Assembly (NCBI RefSeq): GCF_016734815.1
Contig: NZ_JAERQF010000003.1
Location: 62,001-126,000, forward strand
Direction of reading: 5' to 3'
DNA length: 64,000 nucleotides
Source of the DNA: Hymenobacter rubidus
Lineage (GTDB): Bacteria > Bacteroidota > Bacteroidia > Cytophagales > Hymenobacteraceae
The notes beneath the pieces are model-generated. The model saw only the letters and a program-made list of their open reading frames with translations, ran no database searches and was not told the origin of the DNA. Shown piece by piece: positions 34,768 through 45,200 of this stretch. The position numbers and the translations under genes are program-made. The first letter of the stretch is position 1. The number at the start of each line of letters is the position of its first letter.

Positions 34768-35574
34768 TTAGTTGGAAGGCCGCCAGCTAATGGTCATGCC
34801 CGGCGTGCCGTTGCCGAAGTAGGTGGGCGACATGCCCACGTCGCGGCCGATGGATTTGCGGCCCCAGCGGTTGCGGTGGCTCAGGTAGGCCAAGTGAGCG
34901 GAAAGGATGCCGAAGCCGGCCCCGGCCACCACGTCGGACTGCCAGTGCTTGTCGTTAATCATGCGCAACGCCGCTACACTCGTGGCAATGGTGTAGGCCC
35001 CAATGCCGTACCACTGGCTTTTGTCGCGGAATTCGGTGTGCACGATGCTGGCCGCCAGAAAGGCCTGCGCCGTGTGGCCCGATGGAAACGACAGGTCATC
35101 GGAGCCGTCGGGGCGGGTTTCGCGTGCTATGTACTTGACGGCGAAGGTAGAAGCCAGCATAATGGCCTCGCCCTTGGCAATAATGAGCAAAGTGTTAATG
35201 CGGTCATTGCGCGACTCTACGCCCGCAATGGCCACCGCCGCCAATTCAAAATACGGGGCGATAATCAGCGTGTTGTCAAAGCCAGTGCTGACCGGCCGGA
35301 ACTGCTTCTGCACAAAGGTTCGTTCGCTGTGGTTAATGCCGGCATCGCCCTGCGCCGTGATGGCGCCATAGGTGATGAGCACAGCCGGAATGGCCACGGC
35401 CTTGAACAGCTTGCTTTTAAGGAAAGGCTTGCTGCCGGGGGCCGAAACACCGCCGGGGTTGGCGTACTTTTTGGTCGTATCGGTTGACGTGGGTTTTACT
35501 TGGGCCTGGACCGGATGGATTGCCCCGAACAACAGCATAGCAGCAGCGAAACGGGTAACTAGAAATGAGCGCAT
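34768..35574 (-). CDS. PAP2-family phosphatase, exported
   Basis: Protein of 268 residues with a signal peptide (MRSFLVTRFAAAMLLFGAI, cleavage near VQAQ). The three PAP2 motifs are KYIARETRP, FPSGHTAQAF and MINDKHWQSDVVAG, with membrane-embedded helices between. The third motif has Met in place of the usual Ser-Arg but keeps the catalytic His and Asp. Such enzymes dephosphorylate undecaprenyl pyrophosphate, phosphatidate or lipid A. The C-terminus (SPTYFGNGTPGMTISWRPS) looks like an outer-membrane-type strand, common in Bacteroidota PAP2 proteins. Confidence 0.88.
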   Translation of the reverse strand: MRSFLVTRFAAAMLLFGAIHPVQAQVKPTSTDTTKKYANPGGVSAPGSKPFLKSKLFKAVAIPAVLITYGAITAQGDAGINHSERTFVQKQFRPVSTGFDNTLIIAPYFELAAVAIAGVESRNDRINTLLIIAKGEAIMLASTFAVKYIARETRPDGSDDLSFPSGHTAQAFLAASIVHTEFRDKSQWYGIGAYTIATSVAALRMINDKHWQSDVVAGAGFGILSAHLAYLSHRNRWGRKSIGRDVGMSPTYFGNGTPGMTISWRPSN

Positions 35575-35693
35575 GAAGGTGAAATTGGAGTCAGAACGAT
35601 TTTGAATTCGGTATTACGGGCTTGTTAACATAAACGTAACGGCAGATTCTGAGGGAAATCTTAATAGGCTGATTATGCGCAAATTATTACGAT

Positions 35694-35729
35694 AAAAAAA
35701 GTCCCCACCAATGGGCGGGGACTTTGAAA
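35694..35729 (-). terminator. Intrinsic terminator of the efflux operon
   Basis: The minus strand reads AAAGTCCCCGCCC, ATTGG, then TGGGGACTTTTTTT, a stem followed by a T-run, 28 bp after the OMF stop. Confidence 0.88.
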
Positions 35730-35756
35730 TCTGAGCGAAATCTGTTGATTATGTGG

Positions 35757-37208
35757 CTATTCCCAACCGCCGCCCAGCGCCCGCACCAGCGCTACGCTAG
35801 CGCCTAGCAGGTTGCTCTGGGCCTGGGTGAGCAGGGTGGCCGCATCCAGTGTCTGCCGGTCGGCATCCACTACTTCAAAATAATTGGTGAGGCCGGCGCG
35901 GTACCGCTCCTTGGTGAGGGCGCTGGCGAGGCGGGCGGCGCGGTAGGCGCGCTGGCGGGCGGCCACCTGGGCCTGGTACTGGCGTACATCGGCCTGGCTG
36001 GTTTCCACTTCCTGAAACGCCGCGAGGGCTGCCTGGCGGTAGTCGGCCACCAGGGCTTCGGCTTCGGAGCGGACCACCTGCTCGTTGGCGCGGTTGCGGC
36101 CCCCGTTGAACACCGGGATGCTGATGCCGCCGCCCACATAGTAGGTGTAGTTGTCGGCCACCCGGGCCAAATCGCCCAGTTGGGCGCTTTGCGGCCCCAG
36201 AAATCCGTTGAGGCGCACGGTGGGCAGGCGCGTGAGCTTGGCCACATCCACGCGGGCACTGGTGGCGGCCAAGCGGCGCTCGGCCTGTTGCAAATCGGGC
36301 CGCCGGGCCAGCAAAGAAGCTGGCAGCGAAGCCGGCACCGCAGGCGCGGTGAGCTGGCCCGGCTGCGGCGCCACCGCAAACCCGCTGGCCGGTACCCCCA
36401 GCACCGTAGCCAACGACGCTTCGAGTCCCAAGCGCTGGCGGCGGGTTTCCAGCACGCTGGCATCCACGTTGGCCAACTCGGTTTCGGCGCGATGCACGGC
36501 AATTTCGTTGTCGACGCCAGCGTTGAAGCGGGCCCGGGTCAGTTCGAGGCTGTGCTGGCGGTCGGCGCGGGCAGTATCGAGCACCTGCAATTGCGCATCG
36601 AGCCCACGAATGCCATAATAATACGTAGCGGCATCGGCCGTGAGCGAGAGCAGCACGGTGCGCCGGTTGGCTTCCTGCACCTGGGCATCGGCTTCGGCCG
36701 CCCGAATGCTGCTGCGAATCCGGCCCCACACGTCCACTTCGTAGCTGGCGTTCACGGGGATATAATACTGGGTCTGCACTACGCCGAGGTTGCTGGTGGC
36801 TACCGGAAAAGGCAGCGGCCGCAGGCCCGACAGCCGCGTGCGGTACACCTGCGGGTCGACGGTGACAAGGGGCGAGCGGTAGGAATTGGCTACGCGTACG
36901 TTGGCACGGGCTTCTTCTACGCGGGCCAGGGCGGCTTGCAGGCTGAAGTTCTGAGCTGTGGCCTGCTGCTCCAGGGTGGCGAGGCCGGCATCGTTGAAAA
37001 GCGTCCACCAGTTGCCGGGCGCGGGCGGGTTGTCGACGCTGGGCGGCGTACTACTGGCCACGGCGGCGGGTGGCGTGGCGGCGGTGAGGCTGTCGGCGGT
37101 GTTCCGCCAGGCCGCCGGCGTGGGCAGGCTGGGCGGCGCGTAGCTGGGTGGTCGCACGCAGCTGGCCAGCAAGGCAATCAGAAGAAAAGGGAAGAAGCGA
37201 AGGTTCAT
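35757..37208 (-). CDS. RND efflux outer-membrane factor (NodT/OprM type), system 1
   Basis: TolC-family lipoprotein of 483 residues forming the outer-membrane exit duct. The ATG at 37208 (MNLRFFPFLLIALLASC) gives the lipobox LLASCVRPP; the 37226 start adds six residues. Family marks are WWTLFNDAGLATLEQQA, YEVDVWGRIRSSIRAA, the mirror-image RARFNAGVDNEIAV, RRPDLQQAERRLAA and the late YRAGLTNYFEVVDADRQ. It is the last gene of the operon after permease and adaptor, and a terminator follows. Confidence 0.93.
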   Translation of the reverse strand: MNLRFFPFLLIALLASCVRPPSYAPPSLPTPAAWRNTADSLTAATPPAAVASSTPPSVDNPPAPGNWWTLFNDAGLATLEQQATAQNFSLQAALARVEEARANVRVANSYRSPLVTVDPQVYRTRLSGLRPLPFPVATSNLGVVQTQYYIPVNASYEVDVWGRIRSSIRAAEADAQVQEANRRTVLLSLTADAATYYYGIRGLDAQLQVLDTARADRQHSLELTRARFNAGVDNEIAVHRAETELANVDASVLETRRQRLGLEASLATVLGVPASGFAVAPQPGQLTAPAVPASLPASLLARRPDLQQAERRLAATSARVDVAKLTRLPTVRLNGFLGPQSAQLGDLARVADNYTYYVGGGISIPVFNGGRNRANEQVVRSEAEALVADYRQAALAAFQEVETSQADVRQYQAQVAARQRAYRAARLASALTKERYRAGLTNYFEVVDADRQTLDAATLLTQAQSNLLGASVALVRALGGGWE

Positions 37209-37232
37209 TTGGCAGGGCAAAATCAAAGCTGG

Positions 37233-37334
37233 CGGTCATGCTGAGCGAAGTCGAAGCATCTCTGCCGCAGCAGTAATCCAATTGAATAAGTTAGTTGCGC
37301 AGTAGAGATGCTTCGACTTCGCTCAGCATGACCG
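37233..37334. repeat. Family A palindromic element, copy A8, inside the efflux operon
   Basis: Arms CGGTCATGCTGAGCGAAGTC and exact complement, between the adaptor and OMF genes of system 1. Confidence 0.92.
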
Positions 37335-37354
37335 TCTTGTATCGCAACTAATAC

Positions 37355-38545
37355 CTATTTCACCGGCATGGATACCCGCGGCGCATCGGGGTCGTTGGGG
37401 CGGGGCTTGGCGGGCGGCGGGCCAGCCGGCTTGGCGGGCGGCACAAAGGCTTTGGTTTGCACGGCCTGGCCTTCGGTGAGGTTTTCGGAAGGGTTGAGCA
37501 CCAACAGTTCGCCGCCTTTCAGGCCCTGCGATACTTCGAGCTGCTTGCCAAAATCGCGGCCCGTGGTGATGGTCAGGTAATGGATTTTGCCATCCTGCAC
37601 GGTGGCTACGCGACTATCGGTGCCGCCGGGCACCAGCGCATTGGCCGGAATGATGACGCTGGGCGCCGTGCGCGGCAGGTAGAAGCGGACCTGGGCGTAG
37701 GAGCCGGGCCGCAGCTCACCGCGCGGGTTGGGTACCTGCACTTCGGTGAGCAGCGTGCGGGTGCTGGGGTCGAGGGCGCCCGCATCGCGCACTACCTTGG
37801 CGGCGAAGGGCTTACCGGCATACTCCGGTACCAGGTAGTCGGCCTGCATGCCGTTTTTAATGGCGGGGGCGAAGTTCTGGGGCACCTGCACGTAGGCGCG
37901 CAGCTTGTCCGTCTGCTCAATCTTGAACAGCTGCGAGCCGGGGGCGTTGTTGCTGTTCACCAGGCTGCCCACTTCCACATTGCGTTGGGTAACAATGCCG
38001 CTGAACGGAGCCGTAATGCGCCGGAATGCCTGCTGGGCCAGCAGCTGTTGCACGCCGGCTTGCTGGGCAGCATACTGCGCTTTCGCGGCATCCAATTCCT
38101 GCTTGGAAATGGCTCCGGGCAGCGCCACGCCGGCCAGGCGGTTGTAGCTGGTTTTGGCCAGGCCGAGGTTGGCGCGGGCCTGGGCTACCTGCTGGTCAAG
38201 TTCGGGTGTGGTTACTTCGGCCAGCGCCTGCCCGGCGTGCACTTTCTGGCCGATGTCGGCGCTCCACGACTTTACGAAGCCGTTGGCCTGGGCAAACACG
38301 AAGGTTTCGCGCAACGATTTGGTATCGGCGGGCAGGGTAACGGTGGTGGTATCGGGCGCGGCTTTGGCCGGCACTACCGTCACCGTGGGCGCGGCAGTCG
38401 AAACCTGAGCCGCTTCGGCGTCGCGGGCTTTTTCCTGCTTGTGCCGGGGCATGTAGCCCAGCAAAAACAGGCCGCCAAAGACCAGAAGGACAATAAAGAT
38501 GATGAGCCAGAACCGGCCAGAACCGGAAGAGTTAGAATCAGACAT
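37355..38545 (-). CDS. RND efflux periplasmic adaptor, system 1
   Basis: Membrane fusion protein of 396 residues. An N-terminal anchor (FWLIIFIVLLVFGGLFLLGY) is followed by the barrel/lipoyl region (GFVKSWSADIGQKVHAGQAL, AEVTTPELDQQVAQA), an alpha-hairpin (ARANLGLAKTSYNRL, AAKAQYAAQQAGVQQL), the lipoyl return (APFSGIVTQRNVEVGSLV) and a proline-rich, basic tail (PAKPAGPPPAKPRPND). It links the inner-membrane pump to the OMF. It lies 143 bp after the permease gene, that gap holding a composite palindrome. Confidence 0.93.
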   Translation of the reverse strand: MSDSNSSGSGRFWLIIFIVLLVFGGLFLLGYMPRHKQEKARDAEAAQVSTAAPTVTVVPAKAAPDTTTVTLPADTKSLRETFVFAQANGFVKSWSADIGQKVHAGQALAEVTTPELDQQVAQARANLGLAKTSYNRLAGVALPGAISKQELDAAKAQYAAQQAGVQQLLAQQAFRRITAPFSGIVTQRNVEVGSLVNSNNAPGSQLFKIEQTDKLRAYVQVPQNFAPAIKNGMQADYLVPEYAGKPFAAKVVRDAGALDPSTRTLLTEVQVPNPRGELRPGSYAQVRFYLPRTAPSVIIPANALVPGGTDSRVATVQDGKIHYLTITTGRDFGKQLEVSQGLKGGELLVLNPSENLTEGQAVQTKAFVPPAKPAGPPPAKPRPNDPDAPRVSMPVK

Positions 38546-38577
38546 TATGCAAAAGAATCGGGGCGGAAAGCGGGGTA

Positions 38578-38674
38578 GAACGTCATGCCCCTCTCTCCTT
38601 TGGAAAAGGGCCAGGGGTGAGGTTTGCGAGGCCGAAGTGGGAATGATGCTTCGGCTCCGCTCAGCATGACGTTT
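38578..38674. repeat. Composite palindrome: family A interrupted by a family B element (A9)
   Basis: The left arm is cut to GAACGTCATG, then CCCCTCTCTCCTTTGG and GGGCCAGGGGTGAGG of family B, then the right arm ending TCCGCTCAGCATGACGTT. It suggests insertion of one element into another. Confidence 0.7.
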
Positions 38675-38688
38675 TACTAACTAAGTAG

Positions 38689-41600
38689 TTAAGCCTGGGT
38701 CGTAGCCACTGGCTTCATCTTTTTCAAATACGAGAACATAATCGGCACAAAAAACAGGGTCGTAACCGTGGCCAGCATCAGCCCGCCAATTACGGCGCGA
38801 CCCAGCGGGGCGTTTTGTTCGCCGCCTTCGCCCATGCCCAACGACATGGGCAGCAAGCCAATGACCATGGCCAGGGCCGTCATCAGCACGGGGCGCAGGC
38901 GGGTGAAACCGGCATCCAGGGCTGCGTCGCGCGGCGACAGGTCCGGCTCTTCCTCGCGGCGCTCGTTGGCGAAGGTGACGAGCAAAATCGAGTTGGCCGT
39001 GGCCACGCCAATGCACATGATGGCGCCCATCAGGGCTGGCACACTGAGCGTAGTTTGCGTCACAAACAGCATCCACAAAATGCCCGCCAATGCCCCCGGC
39101 AGCGCCGTGATGATGATGAGCGGGTCCATCCAGCTCTGGAAATTGACAACCATCAGCAGGTACACCAGCACAATGGCGCCGGCCAGCCCCAGGCCCAGCC
39201 CGGCAAAGGACGTGCGCATGGAATCAGCCTGCCCGCGCAAGGCCAGGGTGGTGCCTTTGGGCAGCGTTTTCTCGGTTTCAGCCAGGATTTTACGGATGTC
39301 TTTGCTCACGCCGCCCAGGTCGCGGCCGCTCACGCTGGCGTACAGGTCTACGGTGCGCTGGATGTTGTAGTCCGACGCTACAGCCGTGGTTTGGGTGCGG
39401 CGCACGGTGGCAAAGTTGCTCAGCAGCTGGGCCTGACTTTGCGTGGGACCGGTCACGCCGATGTTGTTGATTTCATCGAGCGTTGACAGGTCGCGGGGCG
39501 GCGTTTGCACGGCCACGGTGTAGTTCACGCCGGTGGTCGGGTTCAGCCATTGGTTGGGGTTGGTTTGGGTGCTGCTGCTCAGGTTCACCAGCACGTTGTT
39601 GGCAATGTCGCGCTGCGAAAGGCCGGCTTCCTGGGCGCGCACCCGGTCGATGTCGATGCGCAGCTGCGGCTGGTCAAACGCCTGGTAGATAAAGGCATCG
39701 ACGACGCCCGGCACCTTGTTGATTTTCTGGTGCAGCTCGCCCGCAATGCGCTGGTTGGCCTGCTTGTCGCGCCCAATCACCTGAATATCAATCGGCGCGG
39801 GCAGACCGAAGTTCAGCGTTTGATTCACGATGTCGGCCGGCTGGAAGAATATAATTAGGTCGGGCTGCTCTTTGCGCAGCCGCCGGCGGATTTCGTTGAT
39901 GTAGTCGGCCGTGGGGCCGTGGTCTTCCTTCATGCTCACCAGGATTTCGCCATCGCCGGCCCCAATGGTGGGGTTGTCGCTGAGCAGCAGGTTGATGGAG
40001 ATGGCCGGCAGGCCAATGTTGTCGAGCACCAGGTCCAGCTCATCGGCCGGAATCACGCTGCGAATCACGTTTTCGACCTGCCGGAACCGCACCTCCGTTT
40101 CCTCTACCCGCGTGCCGGTGGGCACCCGCACGTGCAGGCGCAGCTGGCCGGCATCCACGGTCGGGAAGAAATTCTGGCCGATGAGCGGAAACAGCCCCAG
40201 CGAGCCAATGAAGAGCACCGCAAAAGCCACAATCACCTTGGGCCGGTTGGTCAGGCTCCAATCCAGGGCCCGGCCATACACGGCCCGGAATTTCTCAAAT
40301 TGGTGCTCAAAGGCCGTGTGCAGCTTCCAGACCCAGGTTTTGGTAATGCCTTCGGCCGCCCGGCGCTCCTCGTCGGTAATGGCTTCTTCGGCTTCTTCCT
40401 CGGGGGTGGCGCTGGGGTGGGCCTTCTCAAACTGTTCGCGCCGGATGCGCTCCAGGTCGCGCTCGACCTGGCTCACCGGCTGGCCGTTGCGCTGGTGCTG
40501 GCTGGGCAGGTCGGGCTCTTCCTGGGCGTGGTAGATGGGCAACTCCTTGCGCAGCAGGTACATCACGAGGGTAGGCACCAGCGTCCGGCTGAGAACGTAG
40601 GAGGCCAGCATGGCAAAAATCACGGCCGTGGCCAGCGGCGCAAAAATGGCCGACGCCACCCCGCCCAGGAAAAACACCGGCACAAACACAATGCAAATGG
40701 CCAGCGTCGCCACCAGGGCCGGCGTCGCAATCTGCTGAGCGCCATCGAGAATGCTGCGCTTGAGCAGCTTCTTCATGCCCATGTTGCGGTGAATGTTCTC
40801 GATTTCCACCGTGGCATCATCCACTAGAATACCCACGGCCAGCGACAACCCGCCCAAAGTCATGATATTCAGGGTTTGTCCCAGCACATTCATCACAATG
40901 ATGCTGACCAGAATCGAGAGCGGAATACTCGTTGCAATAATCAGCGTGGAGCGCCAGGAGCCCAGAAACAGCAGAATCATGAGGGCCGTGAGGGCCGCCG
41001 CGATGCAGGCCTCAATGATAACGCCCTTGATGCTGGCGCGCACAAAGAAAGACTGGTCAAACAAGAGCTTGATGTTCAGGCCGGGCGGGGCGTTGGCCTG
41101 AATGTTGGGCAGCACCTTCTTGATTTTGTCGATGATGTCGAGCGTGCTGGCCGCGCCACTTTTCAGGATGGGAATGATGGCAGTACGTCGCCCGTTCTGC
41201 CGTACAATGTTGGCTTGCACCGCCGCGCCTTCGTGCACGAAAGCCACGTCGCGAATGTATACCGGCGTGCCATCTACCGTTTTGATGGGCAAGTCGTTGA
41301 GGGTGGCAATGGCTTCGGGGCTGGAGTTCAGCTTCACGTCGTATTCCCGGTCGCCAATCTTGGCCGAGCCGGCCGGGATGATGATGTTCTGGGCCAGCAG
41401 CGCGTTCACCACGTCGTTGCCACTCAGGTTTTTACCGGCCAGCTTCTCGGGGTCGAGGTCGACCATAATCTGCTTTGGCTTGCCACCATTGGGCAGCAGC
41501 ACCGAGGCGCCCTGCACCACCGCCAGGCCCGGCCGGATGAAGGCATTGGCCGCGTCGAAAAGGTCCGATTCGCCCAGCGTTTCGGAGCTGAGCGAGGTTT

Positions 41601-42021
41601 GGGCAATGGGCACGTTAGAGGCCGAGTAGCGGATAACGAGCGGCGGCGTGATGCCGGGGGGCAGCACCCGCAGCAGCGTTTGGGTGATGGCCGTGAGCTG
41701 GGCCACGCCCGCATCGGGGCTGGTGCCGGGCTGAAAAAATACTTTAATCAGGCCAATGCCCTTCAGGCTCTGGCTTTCGATGTGCTCCACGTTGTTGACG
41801 GTGGTGGTAATGGAGCGCTCCACCGGGGTCACAATGCGCTGGTTCATCTCCTCCGGGGCCATGCCCGAGTAGCCCCACACCACGCCCACCACCGGAATGG
41901 GAATGTCGGGGAAAATGTCCACCGCCATTCGCTGAATGGTGAGGGCCCCGCCTACCAGTATAAGCAGCGCCATCACCACGAAGGTGTAGGGGCGTGCCAG
42001 CGCCAGTCTAACTATCCACAT
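38689..42021 (-). CDS. RND efflux permease, system 1 (HAE1-like)
   Basis: Proton-driven inner-membrane pump of 1110 residues with twelve predicted helices and two large periplasmic loops. It starts MWIVRLALARPYTFVVMALL. Signatures include FPDIPIPVVGVVWGYSGM, the TM4 relay LSLAVGILVDDATVEIENIH (Asp-Asp), and after TM7 VRVPTGTRVEETE. The linker between the two halves (about 490-590) is unusually long and charged (TPEEEAEEAITDEERRAAEG). Drugs or lipophilic compounds are the likely substrates. It is the first gene of the system-1 operon but follows the system-2 permease on the same strand after 183 bp, so read-through is possible. Confidence 0.94.
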   Translation of the reverse strand: MWIVRLALARPYTFVVMALLILVGGALTIQRMAVDIFPDIPIPVVGVVWGYSGMAPEEMNQRIVTPVERSITTTVNNVEHIESQSLKGIGLIKVFFQPGTSPDAGVAQLTAITQTLLRVLPPGITPPLVIRYSASNVPIAQTSLSSETLGESDLFDAANAFIRPGLAVVQGASVLLPNGGKPKQIMVDLDPEKLAGKNLSGNDVVNALLAQNIIIPAGSAKIGDREYDVKLNSSPEAIATLNDLPIKTVDGTPVYIRDVAFVHEGAAVQANIVRQNGRRTAIIPILKSGAASTLDIIDKIKKVLPNIQANAPPGLNIKLLFDQSFFVRASIKGVIIEACIAAALTALMILLFLGSWRSTLIIATSIPLSILVSIIVMNVLGQTLNIMTLGGLSLAVGILVDDATVEIENIHRNMGMKKLLKRSILDGAQQIATPALVATLAICIVFVPVFFLGGVASAIFAPLATAVIFAMLASYVLSRTLVPTLVMYLLRKELPIYHAQEEPDLPSQHQRNGQPVSQVERDLERIRREQFEKAHPSATPEEEAEEAITDEERRAAEGITKTWVWKLHTAFEHQFEKFRAVYGRALDWSLTNRPKVIVAFAVLFIGSLGLFPLIGQNFFPTVDAGQLRLHVRVPTGTRVEETEVRFRQVENVIRSVIPADELDLVLDNIGLPAISINLLLSDNPTIGAGDGEILVSMKEDHGPTADYINEIRRRLRKEQPDLIIFFQPADIVNQTLNFGLPAPIDIQVIGRDKQANQRIAGELHQKINKVPGVVDAFIYQAFDQPQLRIDIDRVRAQEAGLSQRDIANNVLVNLSSSTQTNPNQWLNPTTGVNYTVAVQTPPRDLSTLDEINNIGVTGPTQSQAQLLSNFATVRRTQTTAVASDYNIQRTVDLYASVSGRDLGGVSKDIRKILAETEKTLPKGTTLALRGQADSMRTSFAGLGLGLAGAIVLVYLLMVVNFQSWMDPLIIITALPGALAGILWMLFVTQTTLSVPALMGAIMCIGVATANSILLVTFANERREEEPDLSPRDAALDAGFTRLRPVLMTALAMVIGLLPMSLGMGEGGEQNAPLGRAVIGGLMLATVTTLFFVPIMFSYLKKMKPVATTQA

Positions 42022-42204
42022 ACTACGTCTCCTATTAATCCAGAGCAGCCCGGTTTGGCCGCAAGGGTTCCTAACCAGCCAAACTACTCAATAGTTGGCC
42101 TTCGAGGGGTAAAATTAACCCTTCGACCTAGAAAAAGGGCCTTTTCATCGACAGAGAGGTCAAAATCCATCGACTGAAGCACTGCAATTCAGGATTGCGC
42201 GCCG
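42022..42204. other. Gap between the two permease genes
   Basis: 183 bp without a gene. It holds only an imperfect hairpin around 42102-42132 (TCGAGGGG and CCCTTCGA); no member of the repeat families was recognised. It is the one junction of the 12-kb efflux block without a clear palindromic element. Confidence 0.5.
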
Positions 42205-45200
42205 CTACGCCAAGGTCGAGCTTATTTGTGGTTTTTCCGGCATCGTTTGTTGCCGGTAGGAGAGGCGCAACAAACTGGGCAGCACCATCAACAGCAGCGG
42301 CAGCGCCAGCAGCAGCCCGCCAATGACGGCAATGGCCAGCGGCTGGTGCAGCTGCGCGCCTGCCCCAATGCCAAGGGCCAGCGGCAGCAGCGCCGCAATG
42401 GCCGAGAGGGCCGTCATCAGCTTCGGCCGCAGGCGGGCCGCAATGGCGTAGCCCACGGCCTGCTCCACGGGGTTGCCCTCGGCCAGCACTTCGAAAAACT
42501 GCTGGAAGGTGAAAATGGCGTTTTCCCCAATGATGCCGACCACCATAATCAGGCCGGTGTAGGAGCCCACGTTCAGCGGCGTGTTGGTGGCAAACAGCGC
42601 CAGCGAGCCGCCGGCCGGCCCCAGCACGGCAATGAGCAGGATGAGCCCGGCTGCTTTCAAGTCCCGAAACAGAAACAGCGCCACCGCAAACACCAGCAAG
42701 CAGGCCGTGCCCAGAATGGTGAGCAGCTCCTGAAACGACTGCTGCTGCTCGGCATACGAACCGCCGTACTGGATGAAGTAGCCCGGCGGCAGCGGCACGT
42801 CGCGCTCCAGCTTCTGGCGAATCTCACTCATGGCGCCCCCCAGGTCGCGGCCGTCGAGGCGGGCCGTCACGGCTGTCATCGCTTGCAGGTTTTCGCGCTC
42901 CAGCTCGGCTTCGCTGGGGGTGATGCGCACGGTGGCCAGCTCGTCGAGGCGGCGGCGCTGGCCGTTGGGCAGAAACACGGGCTCGCCGCGCATCTGGGCC
43001 AGGGTGGCCTGCGCAGCGTTGGGGTAGCGCATCCTTATGTTCAAAAGCTGCTCGCCTTCGAGCACATTGCCGGCCGTGGTGCCGGCCAGCTGGGTTTGCA
43101 GCTGGGTCTGGAAATCGGTGGCGGTGAGGCCGTACTGGGCCAGGCGGCGCGGGTCGGGGCGCACGTCCACGCTCGGGCCCATGCGCACAATGCCGTCGAA
43201 TACGTCGGCGGTGCCGGCCACTTTTTCCACCACGGCGGTCACCTGCTCGGCCAAGGCGTAGCGCTTGGTGGCATCGGGTCCAAAAACCTTTATTTCGATG
43301 GGCTGGACGGTGCTCATGAGGTCGCCGAGCATGTCGCCGATAACCTGGCCGAAGTCGATGGTGAGGGCCGGCTGGGTGGCTTCAATTTTTTCGCGAATGT
43401 CGGAAATGACTTCCTCCGTGGTGCGCTTGCGCGTGGTTTTCAGGCGGATGAGGTAGTCGCCGCGGTTGGGTTCAGTGATGAAAAAGCCCATCTGGGTGCC
43501 GGTGCGGCGCGAGTAGCTGGCTACCTCGGGCACCTTTACAATCAGCTTTTCGGCCTGGCGCAGCATGCGGTCAGTTTCCTCGATGCTGGTGCCGGGCGGC
43601 GAGTTGTAGTCGAGCACGATGGCGCCTTCGTCCATATCGGGCAGAAAGCCCGTGGCCAGGCGCGGAATAATCAGCGCCATGCTGCCGATGAGCGCGAGAA
43701 TGCCGATAATGCTGTAAGCCGGGTGGCGGATAACGGCGCGCACCCAGGGGATTTCGTGGTGGGCGGAGTCGGCTTTGCGGTCGACCTCCACGGTCACCTC
43801 CCCCCCCCGGCCCCCCTCTCCCGCGGAGAGGGGGGAGCCTGACGATTTTGTTGTGTCGGTGCCGACTGGCTCCCCCTCTCCGCGGGAGAGGGGGCCGGGG
43901 GGTGAGGTGAGCGGCTGGCCGGCTTTGCCCCGCCGCGACAGCAGCAGATATATCACTGGCAGCCCCAGCCACGCCACCAAAAACGAGCACATCAGCGCCA
44001 CCACCATCGTGGTGGCCAGCACTTTGAAGTAAGCCCCCGCCACGCCGCCAAGCAGTGCAAACGGCAGGAAAATCACAATCGTACTCAGCGAAGACCCCAC
44101 CAGGGCCGGCAGCAGATGCCCCACCGAGCGGCGCACCACCTCGCCGGGGGTGGCCTCGGGGTGCTCCTCGCCCACGCGGTGCAACTGCTCCACCATCACC
44201 ACGGCGTCGTCAATCATCAGGCCGATGGCGGCGGCAATGGCGCCCAGCGTCATGATGTTGAACGAGTAGCCCAGGCCGAAATACAGCACCGCGATGGTGA
44301 GCGCCAGCGCCACCGGAATGGCCCCGAGAATGGTCATGGTGGCCCGGAAGGACCTTAGGAACAGCGCCGTGACCACGAGGGCCAGCGCCAAGCCAATCCA
44401 CAGCGCATCCTGCACGGAGCGCACGACTTCGGCCACAAAATCGGCCTGGTCGTAGTAGGGAGCCATGCGCACGCCACGCGGCAGGCCGGTTTTCAGGGCC
44501 GCTACTTTGGCCTTTACGCCATCGGACACCTGCACCACGTTGGCATCGGGCTGGCGCAGGATGGAAATAAGGACGGCGTCGGAGCCGTTGGCGTTGATGC
44601 GGGTGTATTCGGGCTGTTCGCCGAGGGCCACGGTGGCCACGTCGGCCAGGCGCACGATGCGGCGGCCGTCGTTGCGGAGCACGATATTTTCGAGGTCCTC
44701 TTTCTGCAGGATGGTGGCGTCCGTGACGGTGAGGTAGAGGCGGCGGTAGTCGCTCAGGTAGCCGTTGCTCTGCACGAAATTGGTGGCGGTGAGGGCCTTC
44801 GTGATGTCATCGGGCCCGAGGCCGAGGGCGGCCAGCTGGTCGGGCAGCAGCTGCACCTGGTATTCCTTGGTGCGGCCGCCCTGCACCGCCACTGACGACA
44901 CGCCATCGACCTGCGACAAAAACGGCTTGATGGTGTAGAGCGCCAGCTTGCGCAGCTCCAGCGCCGAGCGGCCGGGGGCTTCCAGCGTGTAGCCCATCAC
45001 CGGCAGAATGGCCGGGTTCATGCGCTCGACGGAGATGTTGACGGTGGGCGGCAGGTCGGCCCGAATCTGGTTCAGGCGCGACTCAATCAGGGTTTGGCTG
45101 GTGGCCACGTTCACGCCCCAATCCAGGAAAGCCGAGATTTCGCAGCTGCCGCGGCTGGTGGTGCTGCGCAGCAGTTTCAGGCCGGGCACGCGCTTCATGG

